Notes: generated by a model from the letters alone, not told the origin. A stretch of DNA of 64,000 nt from AWTP1-13 sp963840075 (GCA_963840075.1 CAWIXS010000027.1:124001-188000), one strand, 5' to 3'; shown: positions 15,267 to 24,756, numbered from the stretch's first letter. A program made the numbers and translations.

Positions 15267-16329
15267 TCAGAAATTGACCGCCACGCCGGTCAGCAGGCGC
15301 CAGTCGGGCTCCGCCTGCAGCCCGTTGAGGTCGTTGATGATCGGCACGCCGAGGGACACGAAGCCGGGCCACCTCTCATGGGAAAGCCGCAGGCCCGGCG
15401 ACAGGTACACCACATTGCCCCCGGAGTTGGGGTCCCTCACGCCGGCAATCTCCTGCCTGTCATGCCACTCGCCGTTGAGCTCGAGGACCAGATCGAGCGC
15501 AGGACCCCGTGGACGTGGAGCCTCCTCGCGCCCGCGATCGTGCGTGTGAATGCGTGTGGCCCTTCGGCCCGCCGTGGTACATCGGCTCCGGCAACGCTCC
15601 AGAGGGCCCCCACAGCCCGCCGGCGAGCCTGTAGGACAGTGCCACATTGTACTGGAAGCGGTCGCCCAGGTCGGTCTCCTGCGTCCCTTCTGTGGAGAGT
15701 ACGTAGAGCACGTTGGCGTCGAACGACCACGGCCCGAAGCGCTTCGTGAGAGCAACGCCGAACAGGCCCTCCCAGGCGCCCGATCCCGGCTGGAACTCGG
15801 CCTCGAAGCGCTCACCGCCCTCGGCATTCACGCTGGTATCCCCCGTCGGCAGTTGGAGCCCCAGCAGCAGGGACAGCTCGGTTCGCCTCACGCGACTGTT
15901 CAAGAGCCGGTACTGCGCGAGCACGCTCAGATCGCCCACACCGGCCGAATCGCCGAGCTCGTGGATTTCCGGCACGCCCCCGTGCACGTGCCCCTCGCGG
16001 ATGTTGCTCCTGCGCACGAAGGGCAGCCGCAGCGTCAAAGTGAGATCGTCGGTGATGCCGTACGAGTAGAGCAGCGACGGGGCGAAGATGGCATCGAGGC
16101 TGTGCGGGTGGCCGGCGTTGGACAGCTGCGCATCGCTCGAGGCGTTGAAGCCGATATACTCGAAGACCACCGCAACAGAGCTGTGACCCCTCTCCAGGGT
16201 CGTCCCCGGGATGGTGACGATCGGTCCGGCGCCGCCGGCCGACCCGGCGCCCGATGGATGATGTGCATGCACAGCCGTGGCGAGAAGCAGCGCTGTCAGG
16301 ACCAAGCTGAAGGCGATACCGCGAAACAT
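15267..16329 (-). CDS. Outer-membrane transporter-like protein (MetA-pathway type), frameshifted
   Basis: A beta-barrel protein of the family grouped with MetA-pathway/phenol-degradation transporters. Signal peptide MFRGIAFSLVLTALLLATAVHA, then alternating hydrophobic strands (LLYSYGITDDLTLTLRLPFV, LSLLLGLQLPTGDTS, NVALSYRLAGGLWGP). Near base 15550, inside a His-rich loop (GHTHSH), the frame breaks; the conserved end (ALDLVLELNGEWHDR, NVVYLSPGLRLS, PIINDLNGLQ) continues one frame over to a stop at 15267. The full product would be about 353 residues. Its position among copper proteins and its His-rich loop suggest metal transit across the outer membrane; that is inference. Confidence 0.75.
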
Positions 16330-16402
16330 GGTGAGAACCCCTGCCAGAAAAGCATGTTGTGCCCGCGCTCGGGACGCGGGCATCGACGATTTTTCGAGCT
16401 TT

Positions 16403-16792
16403 TCAGGCAGACAGCGGGGGCGCACGGCTGCGGATGCCGCCGCGACTCAATTGGTGTGCGAGCGTCGTGAGGTCGAAGCGCAGCGCGTTGAAGAGGCAGG
16501 TCGATGGAAATGCGATGGCGGCAAAGGCCAGGGCGACAGCCAGCGCGAACCCGGCCAGCAAGGTGCACAGCGCGCAGTGCGGTGTCTTCCCCTCGGAGTC
16601 CTCACCGCCGGCGGGTGTCTCGGATTGTGCCGGGGCGCCACCGATGCACATCAGGTGCGCGCCGACCGTGTCATCGAGGTTCGCGCGACCCCATGCCGGC
16701 GCATGGCCGAGCGCGCCGGCCAGGACATTGCCGAGCACGGCAATGACGGCAAGCCAGCTCAGCCAGCGCAGCTTGTTGCGAGGATATCGCAT
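16403..16792 (-). CDS. DUF2946 family membrane-anchored protein
   Basis: A 129-residue protein. Start MRYPRNKLRWLSWLAVIAVL gives an N-terminal membrane segment; a second hydrophobic stretch lies near residues 85-105. Between them is HCALCTLLAG, the Cys-x-x-Cys signature of DUF2946, proteins usually found in copper uptake and homeostasis clusters with PCuAC chaperones. Here it is the first gene of exactly such a run. MCIGG and HC...C could form a small metal site. ATG 16792 is preferred over an in-frame start 90 bases upstream that would put a charged tail before the membrane segment. Confidence 0.75.
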   Translation of the reverse strand: MRYPRNKLRWLSWLAVIAVLGNVLAGALGHAPAWGRANLDDTVGAHLMCIGGAPAQSETPAGGEDSEGKTPHCALCTLLAGFALAVALAFAAIAFPSTCLFNALRFDLTTLAHQLSRGGIRSRAPPLSA

Positions 16793-16984
16793 AGCCAAAG
16801 CTCTAGGGGCTGATGCCAGGGCGGTCAATCGCCCGCCTCGCCGGTTCCGGCGGCTCGTGCACAATCGCCATAGTTGCTTCACCAGAGTGACGCCGGTCTG
16901 CTGCCAAACCGTTAACGTAAGGGGAGTCTTGCCGAGAGACGGCCGGCCGATGCGGCAGCCTGATCCCGAGGACCATGCGTCCGA

Positions 16985-19153
16985 TCAGCCTGAGGTCCCG
17001 TCGTGGCGGTGGATGACAATGGGGTCCTCGATCAGGCGCACGTTGATCGGTTTCGCGGGGATGAGCTTCGGATTGCCGGGTATCGCGCCGTCGCCGTGCG
17101 GTGCGTTCAGCCAATCGTCGGGAGCGGGTACGCGGTCGATGCCCAGCGGGTAGATGGTGAGCTTGTCGCGCTCGAGCTTCAGTCTGAGGAAATTCTTGTA
17201 GTTGCCAATGCGCAGCGCGGCGAACGCGTCCTCCCCATGCATGCGGGCGACCAGGCCTGTGAGCACCCAGTACAGGCCCCACAGCATGCCGCCGACGAGA
17301 GCGCCGAGCGCGATCATCAGCACGGGATAGGTCGTGAAGCCGATGAGCTGGCGCACCGGCGAGACCTCCTTGGCCTCCGCGGGCCCGGCGGTCCTGCGCT
17401 TCATCGGCGCCAGCAATTCCTGGATGACATCGCGCACGATCGGCGCCTGCTTCTCGCGTGTCTCGTAGAGGGCATCGAGCTGCCGCTCGATGGGCGGCGT
17501 TATGCGATTGTTCAGGCTCACCACCGCCAGCGACAGCGCGAACATGGCCGCCACGTGCACGAGGAAGTGCGCCGTCCCGACGAGCAGCTTGGTGGCATAG
17601 CGGCGCAAGCCCCGGCGCTCGGTGGCGTCGACGTACCACACGAGCGCCGCATAGAGGCCGCCCAGCATGGCCGTCAGGCCGAGCGAGGCGATCATGGCCT
17701 GGACCAGATACAGCGGCATGTAGGGCAGCACGCCAAAGAGCGAGGTGCCGATGCCGAGGTCGTCGATCTTGCCCGTCGAGATGTCGTATCTCGGAACGAG
17801 GGTCTGGAACTCCCAGGTGATGAGCCAGTAGAGAATGCCGATGCCGATGGCAAAGGCGGGATTGTAGAAGGGGAAGAGGAGGTTCCTGAGGCTCAGGAGA
17901 TAGCTCCTGGCCTTGCTCGGATAGCACTTTGGCGCCTGCGGCCGCAGGGGCGCCTGGCGGCGGCCGAGCCTCGTCGGCTGCAGCGGCTCCAGCGCGTCCT
18001 GGACATCCTGCACCGCCTGCTCGACGGGGCTTCCGGCCGCCCGCGCATGGCGCTTCAGCCGAATGTCGTACCGTCGGGCCTGCAAGCCATCGCCCTCTCT
18101 CGCCAGGCCGGCATCGCCCTGCGCCTCGTCGGCGCGCTCCGGCCATCGCACCGCGATGTTGTTCTTGAGGACATGGGTGGGATGCAGGAAAGCCCCGCCC
18201 CCGCCCGAGGTGATGAAGTGAACGTCGAGCTCGTGGGCGTAATAGCGGTTGTAGTTGTGCCAATCGCCCGCGATCACAGCCGCCACATGCGCTCCTCGCG
18301 CCCGGGCAATCGACGTGATCTTGAAGAAGTTCTCCTCCTCGTCCAGCCCTTGCAGATCGGCGATCAGCCAGGACGGCTCGGCGAGGCAGATGATGAGGTT
18401 GTCGCCCGGCTGCATCTGCCGCGCCATGGCATCGAAATAGTTGACCTGCGGAGTATCGAGGTATTTCGAGAACTGGATGTCGGCGCCCCAGATCCACCAA
18501 TTGTGGGGCAGGCGGATCGCCCAGTAGCTGCGGTGCTGCTGGCACTGCCAGCCGCCGATCACGTTGCCCTTGCCCTCCGAGAGCCTGTCGCGCGAGGAGC
18601 AGAACAGGCTGTCGAACGCGTTGAGCCCGTCGTACCAGTCGTGATTGCCGGGAATGGCGAACAGCTTGCGCTCCGGATCGGGCACGCTGAAAGCCCAGCC
18701 GAAAGGCAGCAGCAGGCGCTTCTTATACTCCTCCCGCGTGGCCTGCGGATAGCACTCATCGCCGCCCATGATGAGGATGTCGCCGTGCCGCAGACCTCCG
18801 GCCCCGCCCACGTTCAGGCTGTCCTGCGCCAGCAGATAGGCCAGCGTGTAGGTCGGCTCGAAGCCATCGCCGACATCGGCCGTGTAGTCGATCCAGAACG
18901 CGCCGGACTCGTCCGCCGAGATGCGCCGATGCGGGTCGGCGGCCTTCGCATCGCTGTAGTCGTAACGCTGGCAGAGCTCCTTGTCGTCGCACGGGTCGGT
19001 CACCGCCTGCATCAGGCGCTGGTCGGCGTATTGGCCGAACACGGAAGAGACGATCGTGCGGATGCCCACGCGGGCGAGCAGGCGCGGGTCGTACCACGAC
19101 ACCATCTTCGGCAGCCGCCCCATGCGCAGCTGCCTGAGCGGATTGAGCTCCAT
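16985..19153 (-). CDS. Membrane-anchored metallophosphoesterase
   Basis: A 722-residue calcineurin-like phosphoesterase with C-terminal membrane anchors. The metal-binding motifs run in order: LIMGGDECYP (about 130), FAIPGNHDWYDG (about 170), an Asn/His region, then AAVIAGDWHNYNRYY (about 290-305) and VHFITSGGGGAF. After a charged linker come several membrane segments (LLFPFYNPAFAIGIGILY, YLVQAMIASLGLTAMLGG, GTAHFLVHVAAMFALSLAVV, YPVLMIALGALVGGMLWG). Start MELNPLRQLRMGRL at 19153; longer frames upstream are Arg/Pro-rich and not credible. The substrate is unknown. It is probably cytoplasmic-facing at the inner membrane. Confidence 0.85.
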   Translation of the reverse strand: MELNPLRQLRMGRLPKMVSWYDPRLLARVGIRTIVSSVFGQYADQRLMQAVTDPCDDKELCQRYDYSDAKAADPHRRISADESGAFWIDYTADVGDGFEPTYTLAYLLAQDSLNVGGAGGLRHGDILIMGGDECYPQATREEYKKRLLLPFGWAFSVPDPERKLFAIPGNHDWYDGLNAFDSLFCSSRDRLSEGKGNVIGGWQCQQHRSYWAIRLPHNWWIWGADIQFSKYLDTPQVNYFDAMARQMQPGDNLIICLAEPSWLIADLQGLDEEENFFKITSIARARGAHVAAVIAGDWHNYNRYYAHELDVHFITSGGGGAFLHPTHVLKNNIAVRWPERADEAQGDAGLAREGDGLQARRYDIRLKRHARAAGSPVEQAVQDVQDALEPLQPTRLGRRQAPLRPQAPKCYPSKARSYLLSLRNLLFPFYNPAFAIGIGILYWLITWEFQTLVPRYDISTGKIDDLGIGTSLFGVLPYMPLYLVQAMIASLGLTAMLGGLYAALVWYVDATERRGLRRYATKLLVGTAHFLVHVAAMFALSLAVVSLNNRITPPIERQLDALYETREKQAPIVRDVIQELLAPMKRRTAGPAEAKEVSPVRQLIGFTTYPVLMIALGALVGGMLWGLYWVLTGLVARMHGEDAFAALRIGNYKNFLRLKLERDKLTIYPLGIDRVPAPDDWLNAPHGDGAIPGNPKLIPAKPINVRLIEDPIVIHRHDGTSG

Positions 19154-19404
19154 GACATGCCTCCCCGCGGCATACTCTCGTGGTGCGCCGTGTCGGCGCC
19201 CAACGAGGCTGGCGCTGCGAATCCGGCAGAAGAATGGGCGATACCGGGTTACGGCATCGGCCGGGTCGGGATCTCGGTTGGCATGCGGCCAAGAGTCAAC
19301 ATCGGAGCAGCTTTTACCAACAGTGGCCGCGCCGGGTGTAGCGCGCATACAGCAGGCGCCGGCCTCGCGCCGGCGCGGGCAGCGACCATCCCGCATACCC
19401 GCCC

Positions 19405-20496
19405 TCAGGCGCGGCGGCGTGCCGTGCGGATGCGGTTGCGTCCCCAGCTGCTCGGCCCCCACGAGCGGCGTGGTCCGGTATCGATATGAAACACGCCGTT
19501 GCCGTAGTGCGACAGGCCGCCCACCGTGCGCATCCGGCGCAAGAAGGCGAGCACCTCCCCGTAGTGGCTGCGCACCCTGAAATCGACGGCATTGCCGCCG
19601 AGGTGATAGGAGCGCGGCGCACCGCCGACATGCGCATTGTGCCGGCGGCTGCGGCAGGTGGAGTTCACCGTCAGCGGGCCGAACTGGGCAGCCACGCGAT
19701 CGAGCACGCTGCGCAGCGGCACGGCGAGGCAGGATGCCGATGCGCGCCAATGAATGGGCCAGCCGGGCTCCAGCGGGGAGGGCCCGGGGCCCGGCGCGGG
19801 CAGCGTGGGGCCGAGGCTCGCCAGGCGCCAGCTGCTCTGCGGGTGGGTGGCACCGCGGCAGTGCGGCCATTCCCCTCCGACCATGGCGGGCTCGGAAGCC
19901 TGGAAATTGCGCCCGAAGCTCGCCAGCATCAGGGCGAAGGTGTTGGCGTGGGCGCCCCCGCTCCTGCAACGCGGCGCGGCGCTCCCGGCGCCGAGCAGGA
20001 TGCTACCGGCGAACCCTTGATGTGAGGCCGCGCCGGTGGGATCGGGCGTGAGCGGGTGCGTGGCAACGAGGCTGCGCTGCATGAGCGGGATGTAGGAGTC
20101 CGCCCTCGGCCGTGCAATCCTCGGGCGTGCAATCCTGCGCCGAGCGGCGGACCGCAGCCTGCGCGGCCGTTGCCGTGCCGCCCGGGCTGTCACCATCCGA
20201 TACCGGCCTCTGCGCGCCGTGCGCGCTCGATGACCGCGACGCCGCGCGCTGGCGTGCCTGCGGCCGGCACGGCGTGGCCGTGCCTCTGCGTCACCTCTCG
20301 CGATGTAGCGAACCGCCTCGGAGCCGGCACCGGCGTGCGGCCATTGCATCTGCAGGTCTCCCAAGGGTGCAGCCGCGGCCGGCACATGCATCGCAGCGGC
20401 GGTAACGACCAGCGCCGGAAGCAGGACCAGCGAGGAGAATCGCCGCTGACGCTCGGCCGGACGAATGCTCGCCGGGCCGTGGGAAAGAGTACGCAT
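19405..20496 (-). CDS. Secreted peptidase M15-like protein (YcbK/DUF882 type)
   Basis: A 363-residue exported protein with a C-terminal M15A/YcbK-like zinc peptidase domain acting on peptidoglycan cross-links. The N-terminus MRTLSHGPASIRPAERQRRF then LVLLPALVVTAAA is a signal peptide; GGAG lies about ten bases upstream of ATG 20496. A long Arg-rich low-complexity middle follows. The catalytic domain (last about 130 residues) shows NSTCRSRRHNAHVGGAP, then SYHLGGNAVDF (zinc ligands His and Asp) and GVFHIDTGP (third ligand His). Monocistronic on the minus strand, 250 bases upstream of the metallophosphoesterase. Confidence 0.8.
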   Translation of the reverse strand: MRTLSHGPASIRPAERQRRFSSLVLLPALVVTAAAMHVPAAAAPLGDLQMQWPHAGAGSEAVRYIARGDAEARPRRAGRRHASARRRGHRARTARRGRYRMVTARAARQRPRRLRSAARRRIARPRIARPRADSYIPLMQRSLVATHPLTPDPTGAASHQGFAGSILLGAGSAAPRCRSGGAHANTFALMLASFGRNFQASEPAMVGGEWPHCRGATHPQSSWRLASLGPTLPAPGPGPSPLEPGWPIHWRASASCLAVPLRSVLDRVAAQFGPLTVNSTCRSRRHNAHVGGAPRSYHLGGNAVDFRVRSHYGEVLAFLRRMRTVGGLSHYGNGVFHIDTGPRRSWGPSSWGRNRIRTARRRA

Positions 20497-20769
20497 GACA
20501 CAAGCTCCCTCGTGCTGCCGCTGCCCCGGTGCACAGGAGCACGGCAAGACCCCACGGACATGCAGAGAACAAGTACTCAGCGGCCGGACAGCCGATGCGT
20601 TCCCCCACATCTGCAGCGTTCAGTCTTCTCCCAATACAAAGATCAAATATGACAAGGTCTTATGATGCCTTCTTGAGTGAGACTGTGAACGCGTCAAAAC
20701 GGCACACCGGTACGCGACGGAAACGCCGCAAACGTCCGTCACCTGATCAGGTTACCAATTGTCCGGCAG

Positions 20770-22431
20770 TCAGCGCAGCGTCTTGGCCTGCACGCGCAGG
20801 ACGAACTTCTGGATCTTGCCCGTCGAGGTCTTGGGCAATGGTCCGAAAACCACGCTCTTCGGCACCTTGAAGTGCGCCATGTTGGCGCGACAGAACGCGA
20901 TGATGTCCTCCGCTGACGCCGCACCGCTGTCCGGCTTCAGGGTGACGAACGCGCACGGCGTCTCCCCCCACTTGCCATCGGGACGCGCCACGACGGCAGC
21001 CTCCATGACCTGCGGATGGCGGTAGAGCACCTCCTCGACCTCGAGCGAGGAGATGTTCTCGCCCCCGGAGATGATGATGTCCTTCGACCGGTCCTTGATC
21101 TCGAGGCTGCCGTCCGGGTGCCATGCCGCAAGGTCGCCCGAATGGTAGAACCCGCCCGCGAACGCCTCATCGGTCGCGGCCTCGTTCTTGAGATAGCCCT
21201 TCATCAGCGTATTGCCGGCGAGCGCGATCTCGCCCACCGTCTCGCCATCACGCGCGACCGGCGCCAGCGTCCTGGGATCGACCACCAGCATCTGCTCGAC
21301 GACCGGATTGGGCACGCCCTGGCGCGCCATCAGGGCATAGCGCTCGCTCGTCGGCAGGCCGTGCCACTCCGGGAGCGGCGGACAGTAGGTTGCCGGCCCG
21401 TAGCTCTCGGTGGTCCCGTAGAGGTGCAGCACCTCGAAGCCCATCGCCTCCATGCGCTCGATCACCACGGCCGGAGGCGCAGCACCGCCGGTCGCAACCT
21501 TGGTGCGCAGCGGCAACGGCCGTTTCGCCTCCTCCGGCGCATGCACCAGCATGTTGAGGACGATCGGCGCGGCGCACATGTGGGTGATGCGATGCTCCAC
21601 AAGCGCATCGAAGATGCGCCGCGGCTCGACCTTGCGCAGGCACACATGCGTCCCGGCCGCGGCGGTAACGGCCCAGGTGAAGGTCCAGCCCGAGCAGTGG
21701 AACATCGGCAGGGTCCACAGGTAGCGGCTGTCGTGGTCGAGCTTGAAGGTCAGCGCATTGGCGAGCGCGCCCAGATAGGCGCCCCTGTGGCTGTAGACGG
21801 CGCCCTTCGGATTGCCCGTGGTGCCCGAGGTATAGAGCAGGCAGATGCTGTCCCACTCGTCCTCGGGGCCGCTGTAGACAAAATCCGGGTCGCCGGAGGC
21901 GATGAAGTCCTCGTACTCGACATTGCCGAAGGCCGGCGCGCCCTCGGTCTCGGCGTCGGCGATATCGACCACAATCGGCTGCCGGCGTCCCAGCTGCTCC
22001 AGCGCCGGCGCAACGGTCGCGTGGAACTCACGGTCTGCGAGAAGCAGCTTGACCTCGCCGTGCTCCAGGCAGAATGCGATCAACGGCGCATCGAGGCGTA
22101 CATTGATCGGGTTGAGGACCGCGCCGATCATCGGCACGGCGTAGTGCGCCTCGAGCAGGGCGGGCGTGTTGGCGGCAAGGATCGCCACCGTGTCGCCGCG
22201 CTTGATGCCGGCCTTGGTGAGCGCATGCGCAAGCCGCCTGGCGCGGGCGTAGAGCTCGCGATAGTTGATCCGCCGCTGGCCATGGACGACGGCCAGGCGG
22301 TTGCCGAAGAAGTCGGCGGCGCGATGCAGGAAGCTGACTGGGCTCAGGGCTACGAAGTTCGCCGACCGCTTGCGCAGTTCGGGCCGCTCGTGCAGCGCAT
22401 CTTCCTGTTTCAGACGGGTCCAAAGTCGCAT
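20770..22431 (-). CDS. AMP-forming acyl-CoA synthetase
   Basis: A 553-residue adenylate-forming ligase that activates a carboxylic acid to its CoA thioester. Motifs in order: LLYTSGTTGNPKGAVYSHRG (A3, about 170-190), TLPMFHCSGW, HLYGTTESYGP (A5), GEIALAGNTLMKGYLKN, YHSGDLA (A7), EIKDRSKDIIISGGENIS (A8) and LPKTSTGKIQKFVLR with the catalytic Lys (A10). It belongs to the medium-chain/methylthiopropionate-CoA ligase-like group; the exact acid is unknown. ATG 22431 starts 13 bases after the SDR gene stop, so the two genes form an operon. An upstream ATG at 22473 would overlap the SDR gene. Confidence 0.9.
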   Translation of the reverse strand: MRLWTRLKQEDALHERPELRKRSANFVALSPVSFLHRAADFFGNRLAVVHGQRRINYRELYARARRLAHALTKAGIKRGDTVAILAANTPALLEAHYAVPMIGAVLNPINVRLDAPLIAFCLEHGEVKLLLADREFHATVAPALEQLGRRQPIVVDIADAETEGAPAFGNVEYEDFIASGDPDFVYSGPEDEWDSICLLYTSGTTGNPKGAVYSHRGAYLGALANALTFKLDHDSRYLWTLPMFHCSGWTFTWAVTAAAGTHVCLRKVEPRRIFDALVEHRITHMCAAPIVLNMLVHAPEEAKRPLPLRTKVATGGAAPPAVVIERMEAMGFEVLHLYGTTESYGPATYCPPLPEWHGLPTSERYALMARQGVPNPVVEQMLVVDPRTLAPVARDGETVGEIALAGNTLMKGYLKNEAATDEAFAGGFYHSGDLAAWHPDGSLEIKDRSKDIIISGGENISSLEVEEVLYRHPQVMEAAVVARPDGKWGETPCAFVTLKPDSGAASAEDIIAFCRANMAHFKVPKSVVFGPLPKTSTGKIQKFVLRVQAKTLR

Positions 22432-22444
22432 CGCAGCTATCCCG

Positions 22445-23204
22445 CTATCCCATCGCCATTTGGTGGCCGCCATCGACGGTGATGACGCTTCCGGTCATGA
22501 ACGCGCCGGCCTCCGAGGCGAGCAGCAGCAGCGCCCCGTCGAGCTCCGGCAGCTGTCCCGCCCGCCCCATCGGCACCCGCGAAAGCAGCCGCTTGCCCGC
22601 CTCGCCGGCCAGGAAGGTATCGTTGATATCGGTCGCAAAGTAGCCTGGCGCGATGGCGTTGACGCGAATCCTGTCCCGCGCCAGCTCCAGCGCCATGGAC
22701 CTCGTGAGGCTCACCACGGCTGCCTTCGATGCCGCGTAGGTCGAGAGCGTCTTGATCGCCCCGAAGCCCAGGATCGAGGCGATGTTGATGATGGAGCCGC
22801 CCGGTGCGCCTTGCGGCCATGCGCTGCGCCGCCGCCTGGCCGACCCGGAACACGCCGTCGAGATTGACCTCCATCACACGCCGCCATTCCTCCTCGCTGG
22901 TCCTCAGAAAGAACGCGCCGGACGGCACGCCCGCGTTGTTGACCAGGATGGTGACGGGCCCCGCGGCGTTCTCGGCCGCATCGAAGGCACGCACCACGGA
23001 GGCTCTGCCCGTGACATCGAGCTCGAGCGGCCACGCCTTGCCCCCGCCGGCACGAATCTCCCCTTCCAGCCGCTGCAGGCGGTCGAGCCGGCGTGCCGTT
23101 ACGACAACCTGCGCTCCGGCGCGCGCCAGCACGCGCGCAAAATGTTGCCCGAGGCCCGAGGAGGCTCCAGTCACGAGTGCGGTCTTGCCGGTGAGCGAGA
23201 ACAT
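22445..23204 (-). CDS. Short-chain dehydrogenase/reductase, frameshifted
   Basis: A classical SDR, NAD(P)-dependent, most like 3-oxoacyl-ACP or 3-hydroxyacyl-CoA dehydrogenases. The first frame has TGASSGLGQHFARVLARAGA (cofactor-binding), ELDVTGRA and NNAGVPSGAFF. Near base 22815 the frame breaks and the catalytic half (GGSIINIAS, TYAASKAAVVSLTRSMAL, NAIAPGYFATDIND, GSVITVDGGHQMAMG) continues one base over to 22445. With the single-base correction the protein is about 253 residues and complete, including catalytic Ser, Tyr and Lys. Start taken at MFSLTGKTALVTG; MPFR four codons earlier is possible. It precedes the acyl-CoA synthetase. Confidence 0.85.
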
Positions 23205-23414
23205 GCGGAAGGGCATTCGCGACGCGATCCTCCAGTTCGTGCCTCGGACAACCCGGGACATCGTGAGCACCTTGCCCCAGCGCGCGTGCCCGTTCAAGTT
23301 GGGGTCGGACCGAGGCACGATCGGCCTTGCGCGCTGGTGGCAGGATACGAAGGGCGTGTACTGCTCCAGGGCTCTCGGGACCGATTGAACGCGTTGGGCT
23401 CGATCCGCCGCCGC

Positions 23415-23744
23415 TCACCGCGCCGACGACATGAGCACCCAGACGGCGTATCTGGCCGCCTCGGCACCTGGCGTGCGCCTCGGATGGCTCACCTTGCCCG
23501 AGGCCCGCTTGGCCGCGACGCGCGCGAGGTGGCGGCAGCGCGCGTTGCGGCGGCAATGCGGATGCCTGCAGGCCCTGGGGTCCGGGCAGGCGAGGCCCAG
23601 CACGGCCTCGGCAAAGCGGAACCGGCCTTCCTCTCTTTCCTCGGGTGTCACGGGTCTCGCCGTAGCGTCAGGAGAGCTGTCGCCGAGCGCCTCGCGCAGC
23701 ATGGCCTGGAATTCCGCCATCGCAGCGGCGCCCGCCCGGTCCAC
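23415..23744 (-). CDS. Small protein with Cys/His cluster
   Basis: Up to 109 residues, unrecognised. Two parts are visible: an acidic helical N-terminus (MAEFQAMLREALGDS) and a compact cluster CPDPRACRHPHCRRNARCRH (about residues 54-73) with four Cys and three His, which looks like a zinc-binding knuckle, followed by a basic Arg/Ala tail. ATG 23720 or GTG 23744 could start it; GAAGAG precedes the GTG. The regular Cys spacing is unlikely in a random GC-rich frame, so it is probably a real gene. Confidence 0.5.
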   Translation of the reverse strand: MDRAGAAAMAEFQAMLREALGDSSPDATARPVTPEEREEGRFRFAEAVLGLACPDPRACRHPHCRRNARCRHLARVAAKRASGKVSHPRRTPGAEAARYAVWVLMSSAR

Positions 23745-23930
23745 TCTTCGGCCGGCGCTGGTGCAGCGATGGCCATGCAGCCATTTGGCAGCCGACGGTT
23801 CCCCGCCATTGCTGGTGCTTCCCCGTCAGAGCATCGGTGCAATCGGGGCGGTGCCGGCTTACACCTCCATTAACGCTCGCCGGTGCAGGCAACCGCCGGA
23901 AACATTTGTATGGTCCGTCGGAGTCACACT

Positions 23931-24082
23931 AGCAGGCTGTTGAAATTCGATCGAGGGTCGCCGAGATGGCCTGTGAGATTCATTCTGTCGGCGAGCTGAG
24001 CGAACCGCGATACGCTCGGCCAGATTCTGCCCAACGAGAGATGGCGCCCCAGACCCCTCAAAGCCAATTTCAACAGCTTGCT
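23931..24082. mobile_element. Miniature inverted-repeat element (about 152 bp)
   Basis: The ends are AGCAGGCTGTTGAAATT (23931-23947) and its inverted partner AATTTCAACAGCTTGCT (24066-24082), 17 bp with one mismatch. The interior has no transposase; a 61-codon minus-strand frame across it is not convincing. The structure is that of a MITE, a non-autonomous derivative of an insertion sequence. The parental IS family cannot be assigned with certainty from these ends. Confidence 0.65.
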
Positions 24083-24114
24083 GGCCTTCAGGAGGAGCCG
24101 CGCTGACAAGACAG

Positions 24115-24669
24115 GTGCCGCATCTCGAGCTGCACGAGCCGCGCTTGGCCCTGCTACCGGCTTATGCCGCGGCGCTCGAGCGCGGCTGGTCCCCCAACAA
24201 TGTCAGGGACGTGAGCAAGGAGCAGCTGGAAGCGATCCGTACCAGCCCATCCACCTTCATCGCCGGCCGTGTCGCCCAGACCGGCATCGTCGAGCTTCCC
24301 GACGGCAGCGAGGTGCCCAGGCTGCCCAACCGCCTGCGCTGGATGTCGGACGGCGAGTTCGCCGGTCAGATCGGGCTGCGCTGGCAGCCCGGCACCAATG
24401 CGCTGCCCGACCATGTCCTGGGCCACATCGGCTTTGCCGTGGTGCCCTGGAAGCGCCGCCGCGGCTACGCCACCGAGGCCCTGCGTCTGATGCTCGTGGA
24501 GGCACGCGCCGTGGGTCTCGCCCGGGTGGAAGTGACCGCCGATGTGGACAATATCGCCTCGCGGCGTGTGATCGAGGCCAACAACGGGGGGTTCATCCGG
24601 GAATTCGTCAATCCGCGGCACGGGCCCAAACCCAAAGTGCTGTACCTGATCGATCTGGACCAGCCATAG
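24115..24669 (+). CDS. GNAT-family N-acetyltransferase
   Basis: A 184-residue acetyltransferase of the GCN5 superfamily. The acetyl-CoA loop region is VLGHIGFAVVPWKRRRGYAT (about 100-120; Q/RxxGxG/A-type RRRGYAT), followed by EALRLMLVEARAVGL and ADVDNIASRRVIEANNG, typical of RimJ/RimL-like proteins. GTG at 24115 is the start, since no ATG precedes the conserved region. Substrate unknown. It follows the miniature repeat element and precedes polA by about 90 bases. Confidence 0.85.
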   Translation: MPHLELHEPRLALLPAYAAALERGWSPNNVRDVSKEQLEAIRTSPSTFIAGRVAQTGIVELPDGSEVPRLPNRLRWMSDGEFAGQIGLRWQPGTNALPDHVLGHIGFAVVPWKRRRGYATEALRLMLVEARAVGLARVEVTADVDNIASRRVIEANNGGFIREFVNPRHGPKPKVLYLIDLDQP

Positions 24670-24756
24670 CCGGGCTGCCGGACCAATTGGCAGCAGGTAT
24701 CAGCGAGCTGTGGAAGGCGGGCTGACTTTCCCGTCCTCGGGCCTATAGTGCGGTCC

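Noticed and set aside
17003..19489. 828-codon plus-strand open frame
   Set aside because: Antisense to the metallophosphoesterase, which has complete metal-binding motifs; no motif of its own.
16985..19969. 994-residue version of the metallophosphoesterase
   Set aside because: The first 272 residues are Arg/Pro-rich translation of intergenic and antisense DNA; the family start MELNPLRQ at 19153 fits better.
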